Positions 47,605 to 59,200 of a stretch of DNA of 64,000 nt are shown here, piece by piece (position 1 is the stretch's first letter; each line of letters starts with the position of its first letter). The position numbers were made by a program, and so were the translations under genes. This DNA comes from Verrucosispora sioxanthis. Its GTDB lineage: Bacteria > Actinomycetota > Actinomycetes > Mycobacteriales > Micromonosporaceae. The notes under the pieces were generated by a model. It saw nothing but the letters and a program-made list of their open reading frames with translations. It ran no database searches and was not told where the DNA came from. The DNA is taken from NCBI RefSeq assembly GCF_010560025.1, contig NZ_SAIY01000002.1:124001-188000 (forward strand), given 5' to 3'.

Positions 47605-48340
47605 TCACCGCTGTGCGTGGGTCCGCGCCAGGGTCAGCAGCTCGACCAGTTCCGCACCGTCGGCCGGACCGAGCGCCGTGAACGCCGGAGCGACGAGCCG
47701 GTCGGTCATCGCCTCGGCCCACAGCCGCCGCCGCACCAGCGGTCCGACCGGCGGGTACGGTGGCGGCCAGCCGCAGGCCATGGCGCCGCTGGCCCCTCCG
47801 GGCCGGCCAGCACCGCCTCCAGCGGCGTCATCCCGCTGGCCCGCACGGCCACCAGGTGCGCACCGGTGAAGTGTTCGCGCAGCAGGCGTAGGCCGGCGGC
47901 GACCCGGGCACCGGCCGTCGCCGCGTCCGAAGGCATGGCCCGCCAGGCGGCGAACAGGGGCATCGCGCTCGCGTCGGCCGCCGCGACGGCCCGTTCCACG
48001 AGCACCGCGAGACGGTCGACGCGGGGCAGGTCACCCAGCACCTCCTCACCCCACCGGCAGCACTCGGCGAGGCTGGCGGCGGCCACCTCGGCGGGCCGGA
48101 CCGTGCGGGCGGCGGCGTCCCAGCCGTCGGCCACGGCGTCGGGGGCGATGAAGCCGAGCGCCGCCGCCACGGTCTCGGCCGTACGTCACCAAGCGCACCG
48201 GCCCGACCGGTGACGTAGAAGGCCCACCCGGAGATGCCGAGCAGCCGAGCCCGACGCAGCGTGGTCGGGCACCTGGTGTACGCCTCCCCGAGGGTGAGCA
48301 CCGCCGGTTTGCTGGCCGCCGCGACCTGCTCCGGCGTCAT
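47605..48340 (-). pseudogene. SCO6745-like family protein, two apparent frameshifts
   Basis: Assembled from three frames: MTPEQVAAASKPAVLTLGEAY to GALGDVR, then AETVAAALGFIAPDAVADGWDA to VLAGPEG, then ASGAMACGWPPPYPPVGPLV to ELLTLARTHAQR. One missing C at 48179-48180 and one at 47793-47796 explain both shifts, giving about 245 aa. The helical pattern fits the actinobacterial SCO6745 family, whose function is unsettled. It is 85 bp downstream of the coiled-coil gene on the same strand. Confidence 0.78.
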
Positions 48341-48425
48341 CCCGCCCCGCCCGCACGTGGTCCACCCGACGCCATGTACGTGAAGGATCCACCCGAAGGT
48401 CCGTCCATGGGGACCAGTCTGCCGG

Positions 48426-49348
48426 TCAATCGTCGGCGTCGGCATCCCCCTCCTCGGCGTCCAGCGCCTCCATCGCGGCCTCGACCTCGCCGGCCCGTCG
48501 CCGGGCGGTGGTGAGCGCCCGTTCGGCGGCCCGACGGGCCAGCCGGGAGCGGCTGAGTTCCTGCTCGGCGACGGCCCGGCGGCGTTCCAGTTCGGCCAGT
48601 TCCGCCTCGACGGCGTCCAGCGCGGCCGTCCCGTCGCGTTCGGCCTCGACCGCGCCGGCCAGGTCCGTCTCGGCCCGGTCCTGGTCGGTACGCGCCCGGT
48701 CCAGCTCCTTCTGCAACGCCCTACGGCGACGGGACCGTTCGGCACGGGCGGCCCGCTGCGCCTGTTCGGCGCGCAGCGCACTTCGGTCCGGTGGGCGCTG
48801 CCGGACCGGCGCGGCGGGCGGCGGTTCCTCGTCGCCGGTCACCAGGCGCAGCTGCGGACGGGGCACCTCGCCGAACCCCGCGTAGTGGGCCGGGCGCAGC
48901 AGCCGCCCGGAGCGCACCTGCTCGGCCACCTCGACGTCGGAGAGCGCGGCGTTGAGGGTCGCCTCCACCTCGGCCAGTGGCAGCTTCCCACCCGACGGGG
49001 CACCCTCGACGCCGGCGGCGAGCCGGCGTACCTCGGCGACCAGCGCGCCGACCACCGCCCGCCGCTGCGCGGCAGCTCCCGCAGCCGCGGGCCGCGCAGC
49101 TCACGCTGCGCCTCCCGCAACGCCTCGGCCAGCTGCGCCAGCTCGGACACCAGCTCCGGCCGCTCCAGCGCGAGCAGGTTGACCAGCCAGGCGGCCACGG
49201 TGGGTCGGCGCAGCCGGGCGATCTCCCGGGCGGTGCCCGGGTCACCGGCGCGGCGGGCCTGCGCCACGGCGTCGTCCCGGACGGCGACGAACCGGTCCGG
49301 CGGCGTGCGGTAGAGCTGCTCGACGAGGTCGGGGGGCGGGCCGGGCAT
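48426..49348 (-). pseudogene. Coiled-coil protein, function unknown, one apparent frameshift
   Basis: N-terminal part (MPGPPPDLVEQLYRTPPD to RLRELP) and remainder (AQRRAVVGALVAEVRRLAAG onward) are in different frames; one base missing near 49070 restores about 307 aa. The N-terminal half is compact and helical (TAREIARLRRPTVAAWLVNLLA, conserved-looking), the C-terminal half is a long charged coiled coil (AELERRRAVAEQELSRSRLA) ending in an acidic tail EEGDADADD. No named domain recognised. It starts 4 bp after the stop of the metallo-hydrolase gene, so the two form an operon. Confidence 0.72.
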
Positions 49349-49352
49349 CGGC

Positions 49353-49985
49353 TCAGCCGTCGATCCGGCTGCCCGGCTCCAGCCGCTGGTACTCGCTGCC
49401 GGACAGCGCCGTGTACTGCCGGTCGAGCACCGCGTAGCCGTTACCGTTGAGCAGGGCGTCGTGCAGCGCGAAGACCCGACGCGGCGCTACCGCCCGGATG
49501 AAGTCGACGACCTCGGAGAACTTCGACCAGGGGGCGTGGATCGGGGCGAAGAGGGTGTCGACCTGGACGTCGTCCGGGACGTACAGGGCGTCGCCCGGGT
49601 GGTAGACGACGTCGTTGAGCAGGTAGCCGAGGTTGTCGATCACGGGGATGTCGGGGTGGATCACCGCGTGCCGGCCGCCGTGGGCGCGTACCGGGATCCC
49701 GGCGGCGGTGAACGCCTCGCCGGGAGACACCGGGCGCAGCACGTCGGCCGCGTCGCCGAGCGCACCGGCCAGCGACGCCGGCCCGTGGATGACGAAGGGA
49801 CGCCGCGCCAACTGCCGGTTCACCGCCTCGACGTCGAGGTGGTCCGGGTGCTCGTGGGTGATCAGTACGGCGTCGGCCCCGTCCAACGCCACCGCCGGCT
49901 CACTGAACATTCCCGGGTCGATGACCAGCACTCCCCCGTCGTGCTCGACCCGCAGGCACGAGTGGGCGTACTTGGTGAGCCGCAT
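49353..49985 (-). CDS. MBL-fold metallo-hydrolase (UlaG-like)
   Basis: 210-aa metallo-beta-lactamase fold protein. The zinc motif is LITHEHPDHLDVEAV, preceded by VLVIDPGMF, with further ligands in NDVVYHPGDALY and FALHDALL. It belongs to the group of small UlaG-like hydrolases; substrate unknown. GGGAGG precedes ATG 49985 at 7 nt. The coiled-coil gene follows after 4 bp. Confidence 0.88.
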   Translation of the reverse strand: MRLTKYAHSCLRVEHDGGVLVIDPGMFSEPAVALDGADAVLITHEHPDHLDVEAVNRQLARRPFVIHGPASLAGALGDAADVLRPVSPGEAFTAAGIPVRAHGGRHAVIHPDIPVIDNLGYLLNDVVYHPGDALYVPDDVQVDTLFAPIHAPWSKFSEVVDFIRAVAPRRVFALHDALLNGNGYAVLDRQYTALSGSEYQRLEPGSRIDG

Positions 49986-50099
49986 CGTGATGCCTCCCAT
50001 ATCGATTCGTGACGTCCTGAGCGCAGTCTGCCGGAACCCGCGCGGTGGTGTGTGGCGTCCGAGCCATTGCCCGCTCGGGCAGCAGAGAGGGGAACGGGG

Positions 50100-51068
50100 A
50101 TGGAGATGCGAAGAGCCCGCCGGCACGGGACCACGGCGGTGGCGACTATGGCCGCGCTGCTGATGCTCGCCGGCTGCGGCAGCGGCAGCGACTCGGGGAC
50201 CACCGACAGCGCCGCCGCGCCGGCACCGGCCCAGGAAGGCGGGGGTGCCCCGGCGGAGGCCGGCGGTGACGCGCAGGGCGGGGCCGGGGCGGCGGTGGAC
50301 ACCCGGGTGGACCAACGGTCCATCATCTACACCGGATCGATCCGGGTTCAGGTGGACGATGTGGACCTCGCCGCCCGGGACGCCGCCGCCGCGGCCACCC
50401 GGGCCGGCGGCTTCGTCGGCGGCGACCAACGCCGCAGTACCGACGCGGACGCGGTGGCCGACCTCGAACTACGGGTGCCGGCGGAGCGGTTCTACGCGGT
50501 CGTGGAGGAACTGGCGGGTCTCGGCACCCAGGAGCGCCGGGAGATCGGCACGCAGGACGTCACCGAGGAGACCATCGACCTCGACGTCCGGATCGCCAGC
50601 CAGCGGGCCCGGGTGGAGAGTGCGCGACGGCTGCTCGCCCAGGCCGACTCGATAAGCGATCTGGTGAGCATCGAGAACGAACTGGCCCGGCGGGAGGCCG
50701 ACCTCGCGTCACTGGAGGCGAAGAAGCGGCGGCTGAGCGACCTCACCGCGCTGTCCACCATCACGGTCACCCTGGTGGGTCCGGGCGTCACCAGCGCCGA
50801 TGAGGAGGACCAGATCGGCTTCCTGGTCGGGCTCAAGGGTGGTTGGCAGGTCTTCCTGTCCTCGATGACCATCCTGCTCACCGTGCTGGGGGCGATCCTG
50901 CCGTGGCTGCTCGCGTTCGGCGTACCGGCGGGGGCGCTGTGGTGGCTGGCCCGGCGTCGCCGCCGGAACCGGCCGGCGGTGCCGGCCCTGGTCGCACCGG
51001 TCGGCGCGCCACCACCGCCGGGTGTCAGCGCGCCGCCGCCAGTGCCTGGAGCGCGGTCAGCACCATGA
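50100..51068 (+). CDS. DUF4349 domain lipoprotein
   Basis: Exported lipoprotein of about 322 aa with lipobox LMLAGC, an Ala/Gly/Gln-rich linker, the DUF4349 domain (RSIIYTGSIRVQVDDVDLAARDA, LRVPAERFYAVVEELAGLG, EETIDLDVRIASQRARVES), a coiled coil (LARREADLASLEAKKRRLSDL) and a C-terminal transmembrane helix (about 255-290) with a basic Arg-rich and Pro-rich tail. Being anchored at both ends is typical for the family. Start is ATG 50100; ATG 50106 is possible. The end overlaps the convergent amidohydrolase gene by 44 bp. Confidence 0.85.
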   Translation: MEMRRARRHGTTAVATMAALLMLAGCGSGSDSGTTDSAAAPAPAQEGGGAPAEAGGDAQGGAGAAVDTRVDQRSIIYTGSIRVQVDDVDLAARDAAAAATRAGGFVGGDQRRSTDADAVADLELRVPAERFYAVVEELAGLGTQERREIGTQDVTEETIDLDVRIASQRARVESARRLLAQADSISDLVSIENELARREADLASLEAKKRRLSDLTALSTITVTLVGPGVTSADEEDQIGFLVGLKGGWQVFLSSMTILLTVLGAILPWLLAFGVPAGALWWLARRRRRNRPAVPALVAPVGAPPPPGVSAPPPVPGARSAP

Positions 51069-52284
51069 GGCGTACGCCCACCGGGATGGCCCGTTCGTCC
51101 ACGTCGAACGACGCCCGGTGCAGGTCGACGTTCGGCCCGGAGCGGCCGACCCCGAGGCGGGCCAGGGCGCCGGGGACGTACTCCAGATACCAGGAGAAGT
51201 CCTCGCCGCCCATGCTCTGCGGGGTCTCCGCGACGCCCTCCGGGCCGAGCGCGGCGGCGGTGGCCGCGTTGAGCACCCCGATGGCCCGCGCGTCGTTGCA
51301 GACCGGTGGGCGACCGCGTAGGTACTCCAAGTCGACGGTGGCCCCGGTGGGCGCGATGACGTCCCGGACCACCTGCGAAACGATCTTCGGGGCCAGTTCC
51401 CAGGTGTCGCGATCCATCACCCGCAGGGTGCCGGAGGCGGACGCCTCGGACGGGATGACGTTGTACCGGGTGCCCGCGGAGGCGTGTCCGAAGACCAGCA
51501 GCAGTCCACTGTTCGCCGGCACCCGACGGTTGACCAGGGCGGGCACCTCGGTGATCAGCCGGCCGAGCGCGTCGACCAGGTCCACGGTCAGGTGCGGGCG
51601 GGCGGTGTGACCGCCGGGGCCGGTGAGCCGGACGGTGACGTTGTCGGCGGCGGCGGTGATCGGGCCGACCCGCAGGCCCACCTGACCGACGGGCAGGCTG
51701 GGGTCGCAGTGCAGCGCGAAGATCTGCACCACGTCGTCGAGGCCGCCGGCCTCGATCACCTCAAGTGAGCCGCAGGGCAGGATCTCCTCGGCGGGCTGGA
51801 AGATCAGCCGGACCCGGCCCGGCAGCTCGCCCAGGTCGGCCAGCTGCGCGAGCAGCATGCCGACGCCCAACATGATCGTGGTGTGCACGTCGTGACCGCA
51901 GGCGTGGCAGACCCCGTCGACCGTGGAGCGGTACGGCACATCCTTGACGTCGGCCAGCGGCAGCGCGTCGATGTCGGCGCGCAGCGCGATCACCGGACCG
52001 TCCGGGCGGCCGTTGATGTCGCAGATCACCCCGTTGCCCTTGGGCAGCAGGCGCGGCTGCAACCCGGCCAGGGAGAGTTCCCGGGCGACCAGGGCCGCGG
52101 TCTCGAACTCCGCGCCGGACAGCTCCGGGTGGGAGTGGATGTGACGGCGCGTGGCGATCAGGCCCGGTACCCGGAGGGCGAGCAGGTGGTCCAACTCGAA
52201 GGGCAGGGGCTGGGAACCGGTCGGCCCATCCGGCCAGGACGGCGCCAGCTGGTGACCGGTCGGCATCGTCAACGCACTCGTCAC
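51025..52284 (-). CDS. M20D-family amidohydrolase
   Basis: 419-aa metal-dependent amidohydrolase, like mycobacterial AmiA1/AmiB1 and N-acyl amino acid hydrolases. Visible motifs are HIHSHPELSGAEFETA, ALRADIDALPL, CHACGHDVHTTIMLG with the metal Cys/His, FQPAEEILPCGS, the dimerisation segment GGHTARPH and QSMGGEDFSWYLE near the end. GTG 52284 has GAAGAGAA upstream. A longer in-frame start, ATG 52470, has AGGAGGTGAGG upstream and would add 62 residues of Ser/Asp-rich sequence, so the start is uncertain. Confidence 0.9.
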   Translation of the reverse strand: MTSALTMPTGHQLAPSWPDGPTGSQPLPFELDHLLALRVPGLIATRRHIHSHPELSGAEFETAALVARELSLAGLQPRLLPKGNGVICDINGRPDGPVIALRADIDALPLADVKDVPYRSTVDGVCHACGHDVHTTIMLGVGMLLAQLADLGELPGRVRLIFQPAEEILPCGSLEVIEAGGLDDVVQIFALHCDPSLPVGQVGLRVGPITAAADNVTVRLTGPGGHTARPHLTVDLVDALGRLITEVPALVNRRVPANSGLLLVFGHASAGTRYNVIPSEASASGTLRVMDRDTWELAPKIVSQVVRDVIAPTGATVDLEYLRGRPPVCNDARAIGVLNAATAAALGPEGVAETPQSMGGEDFSWYLEYVPGALARLGVGRSGPNVDLHRASFDVDERAIPVGVRLMVLTALQALAAAR

Positions 52285-52546
52285 GTCGAATTCTCTTCGA
52301 TCACTAGAAATGGATGGATCATCGGGAACAGCAGACAGCGTAGACCCCCGACGGTAACTCTGCGCAACCTCGTTCCAGTGATGATCGGACCGCGCAGCGT
52401 CACGTATGCCCTGCTGAGAGCGTCCGTAGGTGGGCGGCGCAGCAGGTAGATCGCGGTCGTACGCCGTCATCCACCCCTCACCTCCTACAACGCGTAATCG
52501 TGCCGAGAGCGCCGAGAATCTTCTCGAAACCCTCGTCGCCGTTCCG

Positions 52547-52590
52547 AATTGTCGCATTAGTCGTGCCGATGAACTGACGGTACGACAATT
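52547..52590. promoter_or_regulatory. Inverted repeat AATTGTCG...CGACAATT upstream of the amidohydrolase
   Basis: Perfect 8-bp arms at 52547-52554 and 52583-52590, in the 467-bp gap between the amidohydrolase and the mutase genes. The gap also holds the palindrome CGCACAC-C-GTGTGCG at 52651-52665, 87 bp past the mutase stop. No further gene is supported apart from the possible 5' extension of the amidohydrolase. Confidence 0.4.
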
Positions 52591-52751
52591 TCCCGACCAC
52601 TCACGGCAACGATCACCCGTGGACGTTCACACGCAGCGCGGCCCCACGACCGCACACCGTGTGCGTCTGGGTGATCACCGGCAGCGGAGTACCCGGGTAC
52701 GGCCCGTTCGACACGCTCGGCGACGGACAGTGCTCGGCACGAAACCGTCGG

Positions 52752-54335
<1,584 letters not shown>

Positions 54336-54543
54336 CAACGGATGGTAGGACGCGCGGAGGGCCGCCGACGGGTTAGGGGTACCCCACAGTACGCCCGCGC
54401 TGCGGCGACAAGAGGTGAGTGGCCGCACACGTACCGTCGAGTAGTTGAAACGTCCGCCGCGCCGGCTTTCGCATCGGGCGCCTGAACCAGCAAGATAGGG
54501 GGGTTGTGTCCCAGCCCTCTCGACTTCCCCCGGTGGCTTTTCT

Positions 54544-56676
54544 GTGACTCAGATCCCGACGTGGAGCGGCGGACCAGTCAGCACTCCCACCAACAGACGC
54601 GCGACACCCGGCACCGTCATCGGCGACCGGTACTCGCTGCGCTCGGCGGTGGGCAACGGTGGTATGGGTACGGTCTGGCGGGCCACAGACACCCTGTTGC
54701 GCCGTGACGTGGCGGTCAAGGAGGTCGTCCTCCCACCCGGCCTGGCGCCGAGCGACCGCGACGCGATGTACGAACGCACCCTGCGCGAGGCCCGTGCCGC
54801 CGCCGCCATCGCCCACCCGGCGGTGGTCCAGGTGTACGACGTGGTCACCGAGGCCGGCCGGCCCTGGATCGTGATGGAGCTGCTGGACGCCCGCAGCCTC
54901 GCCGACATGGTGATCGAGGACGGTCCGATCGCCCAGCGGGTGGTTGCCAAGATCGGCATCGCGCTGCTCGGCGCGCTCGAGGTGGCGCACGCGATCGGCG
55001 TGCTGCACCGCGACGTCAAGCCCGCCAACGTGCTGATCTGCTCGGACGGCCGGTGCGTGCTCACCGACTTCGGCGTCGCCCGGATGCCCACCGACGTGCA
55101 GCTCACCACCCCGGGCATGGTGCTGGGCTCGCCGCACTTCATCTCTCCCGAACGGGCCATGGGGCAGGAGTTCGGCCCGCCCAGCGACCTGTTCTCCCTC
55201 GGCGTGACCCTCTACACCGCCGTGGAGGGCCGGCCGCCCTTCGACCGGGGCGATCCGATCGAGACCATGCACGCCGTGGTCGAGGATCCGCCCGCGCCGC
55301 CGCAGCGCAGCGGCCCGTTGACCCGGGTGCTGATGGGTCTGCTGGAGAAGGACCCGGCCCGCCGACTCGACGTGCACACCGCCCGCGCCATGTTGCGCGA
55401 GCTGCTGGCCGGTCCGCTGAGCAGCAGCGCCGCCGGGGTCAACTCGATGACCGACCAGTACTCCGTGATGCCGGTGCCGCAGCCCGCGCCGATCAGCGCG
55501 CCGGCCGCCCCGGCCAAGCCGGCCCCGTCCGGGCAGATCGGCGGCCGGGCGATGCTGGGGCCCGGCGAGTCGCTCACCGACCGGCTGGCCGCGCTGCGTC
55601 GGGGCGAGCGCCCCGGCCAGGCCGCCGCGGCCAGCGCCGCGGCGATGGAGGACACCAGCGCCGACGCCCTGGCCCGTCCCGGGCAGCGGGGTACGGCCAT
55701 GTCCCCGCCCGCCGGACGCACCTACGGCGGTGCCGACGCGACCCAGCGGATCGGCTCGGACAGCACCCAACGGGTCGGGCCGGAGGTCTTCGGCTACGGC
55801 GGCCAGCCCGACGCGACGCAGCGGATCGGCGGCTACGGCGCCGGGCCCGACGCCACCCAGCAGCTCGGTGGCTACGGCGCGCAGCCCGAGGCGACCCAGC
55901 GGGTCGGCGGCTACGGCCCGCAGCCCGACGCGACGCAGCAGGTCGGCGCCTACGGTGCCGCGCAGTGGCCGGCCGCGCCCCACCAGCCGTACGGCGCGCC
56001 GGCCCCTGCCGCCGGCGGCGGCAGCAGCCCGGTCGACCGGGCGAAGGCCGCCGGCACCCGGGTGGTCGACACCGTGAAGGGCTGGCCCCGCAAGATGCAG
56101 CTGGCCGCGGCCGGTGGTCTCGCGGTACTGCTGCTGATCGGCATCGTGGCCTTCGCCAGCGGCGGCGACGAGACGCCCACCACGCCGGTCGCCGAGCCGT
56201 CCACCTCGGCGGACGAAGGCCCCGGCATCGAGATGCAGGAGCACTCGGCACGCGGGGTGCAGATGCTGGTGCCCAAGGGCTGGAAACGGGCCGCGCCCGC
56301 CGGTGGGGTCTACATCGACTACACCGACCCCGAGGACAGCGGCCGTCGGGTACGCATCCTCAACGAGAAGTGGAGCGGCACCTCGGTCCGCTGGGCGCAG
56401 GTCGCCGAGAACGGCCTGAAGACCCGGTCGGCCTCGTGCGCCAAGCCGTACACCCAGGTGGCCATGGCGGAGAAGGAACTGGCCGGCAAGCCCTCGGCCG
56501 AGTTCGAGTACACCTGCGGCGAGGGTGCCGAGATGCGGCACGGCATCTGGCACGGGGTGGCCCACGACGGCCGGCTCTACTCGTTCTACCTCACCTCGAC
56601 CGACGCGCGCTTCGAGGAGAGCAAGCCGATCTACGCGGAGATGCTCAAGTCGTTCCAGCTCACGGCGGCCGGCTGA
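54544..56676 (+). CDS. Membrane Ser/Thr protein kinase (PknB/PknD type)
   Basis: Hanks-type kinase of 710 aa. Kinase domain about 25-290: [44 protein letters not shown]. The linker carries imperfect tandem repeats of about 17 residues around [11 protein letters not shown] (about 400-470). A transmembrane helix (about 518-538, [19 protein letters not shown]) leads to an exported domain ([42 protein letters not shown]) similar in outline to that of the kinase at 27.6-30.2 kb. Start GTG 54544. Extracellular ligand and substrates unknown. Confidence 0.94.
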   Translation: MTQIPTWSGGPVSTPTNRRATPGTVIGDRYSLRSAVGNGGMGTVWRATDTLLRRDVAVKEVVLPPGLAPSDRDAMYERTLREARAAAAIAHPAVVQVYDVVTEAGRPWIVMELLDARSLADMVIEDGPIAQRVVAKIGIALLGALEVAHAIGVLHRDVKPANVLICSDGRCVLTDFGVARMPTDVQLTTPGMVLGSPHFISPERAMGQEFGPPSDLFSLGVTLYTAVEGRPPFDRGDPIETMHAVVEDPPAPPQRSGPLTRVLMGLLEKDPARRLDVHTARAMLRELLAGPLSSSAAGVNSMTDQYSVMPVPQPAPISAPAAPAKPAPSGQIGGRAMLGPGESLTDRLAALRRGERPGQAAAASAAAMEDTSADALARPGQRGTAMSPPAGRTYGGADATQRIGSDSTQRVGPEVFGYGGQPDATQRIGGYGAGPDATQQLGGYGAQPEATQRVGGYGPQPDATQQVGAYGAAQWPAAPHQPYGAPAPAAGGGSSPVDRAKAAGTRVVDTVKGWPRKMQLAAAGGLAVLLLIGIVAFASGGDETPTTPVAEPSTSADEGPGIEMQEHSARGVQMLVPKGWKRAAPAGGVYIDYTDPEDSGRRVRILNEKWSGTSVRWAQVAENGLKTRSASCAKPYTQVAMAEKELAGKPSAEFEYTCGEGAEMRHGIWHGVAHDGRLYSFYLTSTDARFEESKPIYAEMLKSFQLTAAG

Positions 56677-56724
56677 GTCAGGGCAGCCGCCCGGGGAGAT
56701 CCGTCGCCGTGCTATCAAGAGGCC

Positions 56725-58406
56725 ATGGCGGCGGAGAACACTGACCTCGACACGATCCGCGAGCGGGCCGAACGCTGGCTCGCCGACGACCCGGACCCGG
56801 CCGGCCGGGCGGAGCTGCGGGCGGTGCTCGACCAGCTGCCGGGCAGCGCTCCGGAGCTGGCCGACCGGTTCGCCGGGCCGCTGACGTTCGGCACGGCCGG
56901 GCTGCGCGGGCCGCTGCGCGCCGGCCCGAACGGGATGAATCTCGCGGTGGTCACCCAGGCCGCTGCCGGCCTGGTCGCCTGGCTCGCCGCCCAGGGCGGC
57001 ACCGGCCCGCTGGTGATCGGGTACGACGCCCGGCGCGGCTCCCGCGAGTTCGCCGAGCGCACCGCCCAGGTGGCCACCGGAGCGGGCCGCCCGGCCCTGT
57101 TGCTGCCCCGCCCGCTGCCCACCCCGGTGCTCGCCTACGCGGTGCGGCACCTGTCGGCGGTGGCCGGGGTGATGGTGACCGCCAGCCACAACCCGCCGCA
57201 GGACAACGGCTACAAGGTGTACCTCGGTGCCGAGCTGGGCGGAAAGCAGGGTGCCGGTGCGCAGATCGTGCCGCCGGCCGACGCCGGCATCGAGGCCGCC
57301 ATCCGCGCGGTCGGTCCGCTGGCGCAGGTGCCGCTCGGCCCCGCCGGTCAGGTGCTCGGTGACGATCTGGTCGCCGCGTACGTGGCGCGGGCGGTCGGTG
57401 TCGTCTCCCGGGCGGGCCCCGGGAGCTGACCGTGGCGTACACCCCGCTGCACGGTGTCGGTGCGGCGGTGCTCACCGCCGCGTTCGCCGCCGCCGGCTTT
57501 CCGACGCCCGGCGTGGTGCCCGACCAGGCCGAGCCGGACCCGGACTTCCCCACCGTCAGCTTTCCCAACCCGGAGGAGCCGGGCGCGGTGGACCGGCTGG
57601 TCGCGCTCGCCGAACGCACCGACGCCGACCTCGCCATCGCCAACGATCCCGACGCCGACCGCTGCGCCGTCGCCGTCCGGGAGCCGTCGGGCGGGCCCGG
57701 CTGGCGGATGCTGCGCGGGGACGAGGTGGGCGTGCTGCTCGCCGACCACCTGATGCGACGCGGGGTCACCGGCCTGTACGCCACCACGATCGTCTCGTCG
57801 TCACTGCTGCGGGCGATGTGCGCGGCGCGCGGGCTGCCGTACGGGGAGACGCTCACCGGGTTCAAATGGATCGTCCGGGCCGGCGACGGCAGCGAGCCAC
57901 TTGTCTTCGGCTACGAGGAGGCGCTCGGCTACTGCGTCGCCCCGGACCACGTACGCGACAAGGACGGCATCACCGCCGCACTGACCGTGGCCGAACTGGC
58001 CGCCGGCCTCAAGGCGGAGGGCCGCACCCTCACCGACCGGCTCGACGAGTTGGCCGCCGAGTTCGGCGTGCACCAGACCGACCAGCTCTCGGTACGCGTC
58101 GACGACCTGCGCCTGATCGCCGACGCGATGGCCCGGATCCGCGCCGCCACCCCGACCACCCTGCTCGGCCAGCCGGTCACCGAAGCACAGGACCTGCTCC
58201 CCGACGCCGACGTGGTGATCCTGCGTACCGCGGCGGCCCGGGTGGTGATCCGCCCCTCCGGCACCGAACCGAAGCTGAAGGCGTACCTCGAAGTGGTGGA
58301 ACCGCCCTCCGACGGCGACCTCACCGCGGCCCGCACCCGCGCGAGCGCCGCCGTCACCACCCTCCGCACCGAAATCGCCAACGCCCTAGCCGTCCCACCT
58401 GGTTGA
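56725..58406 (+). pseudogene. Phospho-sugar mutase (PMM/PGM family), one apparent frameshift
   Basis: Alpha-D-phosphohexomutase interconverting hexose 1- and 6-phosphates. The first part ends at RAGP (57420) with the phosphoserine motif VTASHNPPQDNGYK intact; the remainder continues in another frame as ELTVAYTPLHGVGAAVL, with metal loop ANDPDADRCAVAV, GYEEALGYC and the phosphate-binding RPSGTEPKLKAYLE. One C missing in the run at 57417-57420 restores about 560 aa. Position next to upp and deoC resembles mycobacterial pmmB. The stop codon lies within the inverted-repeat element at 58403. Confidence 0.88.
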
Positions 58407-58461
58407 TCATGAGGTTAGCGGCGAAGTTGATCTCTGGGAATGCCGCTAACCTCATGATCAA
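58403..58461. repeat. Inverted-repeat element copy 3 (TTGATCATGAGGTTAGCGGC arms)
   Basis: Perfect 20-bp arms at 58403-58422 and 58442-58461 with a 19-bp centre. The outer TTGATCATGA matches copies 1 and 2. Both convergent genes end in it: the phosphosugar mutase TGA is 58404-58406 and the GPP34 TGA is 58460-58458 on the other strand. It may double as a bidirectional terminator. Confidence 0.85.
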
Positions 58462-59147
58462 CGCGGTTCGGACGGGCGGCGGGGGCCGAGGGCGTGTTCG
58501 ACGGCGCGGCCCAGGGCGGCCACCACCAGGGCTACCGAGGGGCGGATCACGGAGTCTTCCAGGTTGACCTCGCCGGAGAAGCCGGCGCCGCTGGCGATCT
58601 CCTCAAGCCGGCGGCGGGCGGCGTCGGCGTCCTCGCCGGTGACCCCGAGGGCGGACTCCATCCGCAGCACGGCGACCAGGGTCGCGAGTGCGGCGGTGCG
58701 CTCGTCCGGCGCGGCACCGGTGAGCACCACGGCAAGCCGCTGCCGGGTCTCCTCCTCCACCGTCGGGTCCACCACCGGGTAACGGTGCACGTGGATGAAG
58801 CCCAGCTCGGTCTCGTCGACGTCCCGAACGACGCCCTGCTCGCAGAGGTCGCCGAGGATCCGGTCGCGCAGGCCGTGCCGCAGCCGCTGCACCCAGGAGG
58901 AGGGGCTGTGCGGCGTGTCGGCCACGATCTTGGCCAGCACCGCGTCGGTGACCGGTTCGCCGGTCGGGGTCGGGTCCACCGCGGTCAGGGCCCCGTCGGT
59001 GTACGCGATCCGCCCCGCCAGAGCCAGCTCGATGAGGACGGCGGCGGCCATCCCCAGGTCGAGGCTGATCCGCGGCAGCGTCGCCTTACCCGTTTCGTCG
59101 TCGTACGCGAGCAGGAGCAGTTCCTCGGCGAGCGGAACACCAGTCAT
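58458..59147 (-). CDS. GPP34 (GOLPH3-like) family protein
   Basis: 229-aa helical protein with the GPP34 pattern: LAEELLLLAYDDETGKATLP at the start, MAAAVLIELALAGRI, LRDRILGDLCEQGVVRDV and the C-terminal VALVVAALGRAVEHAL. Eukaryotic GOLPH3 binds PI4P at the Golgi; the role of actinobacterial members is unknown. ATG 59147 was chosen because TACCGT stands 8 nt before it and the fold starts here. It shares its 3' boundary with the phosphosugar mutase gene. Confidence 0.9.
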   Translation of the reverse strand: MTGVPLAEELLLLAYDDETGKATLPRISLDLGMAAAVLIELALAGRIAYTDGALTAVDPTPTGEPVTDAVLAKIVADTPHSPSSWVQRLRHGLRDRILGDLCEQGVVRDVDETELGFIHVHRYPVVDPTVEEETRQRLAVVLTGAAPDERTAALATLVAVLRMESALGVTGEDADAARRRLEEIASGAGFSGEVNLEDSVIRPSVALVVAALGRAVEHALGPRRPSEPR

Positions 59148-59200
59148 GGCCCGAGACGGTAGCCGGTGCCGGCACCACCCGCACCACAAACCGCCGGGCC

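Noticed and set aside
54373..57189. 938-codon minus-strand frame opposite the kinase
   Set aside because: Gly/Arg/His-rich shadow of the kinase coding sequence without any motif.
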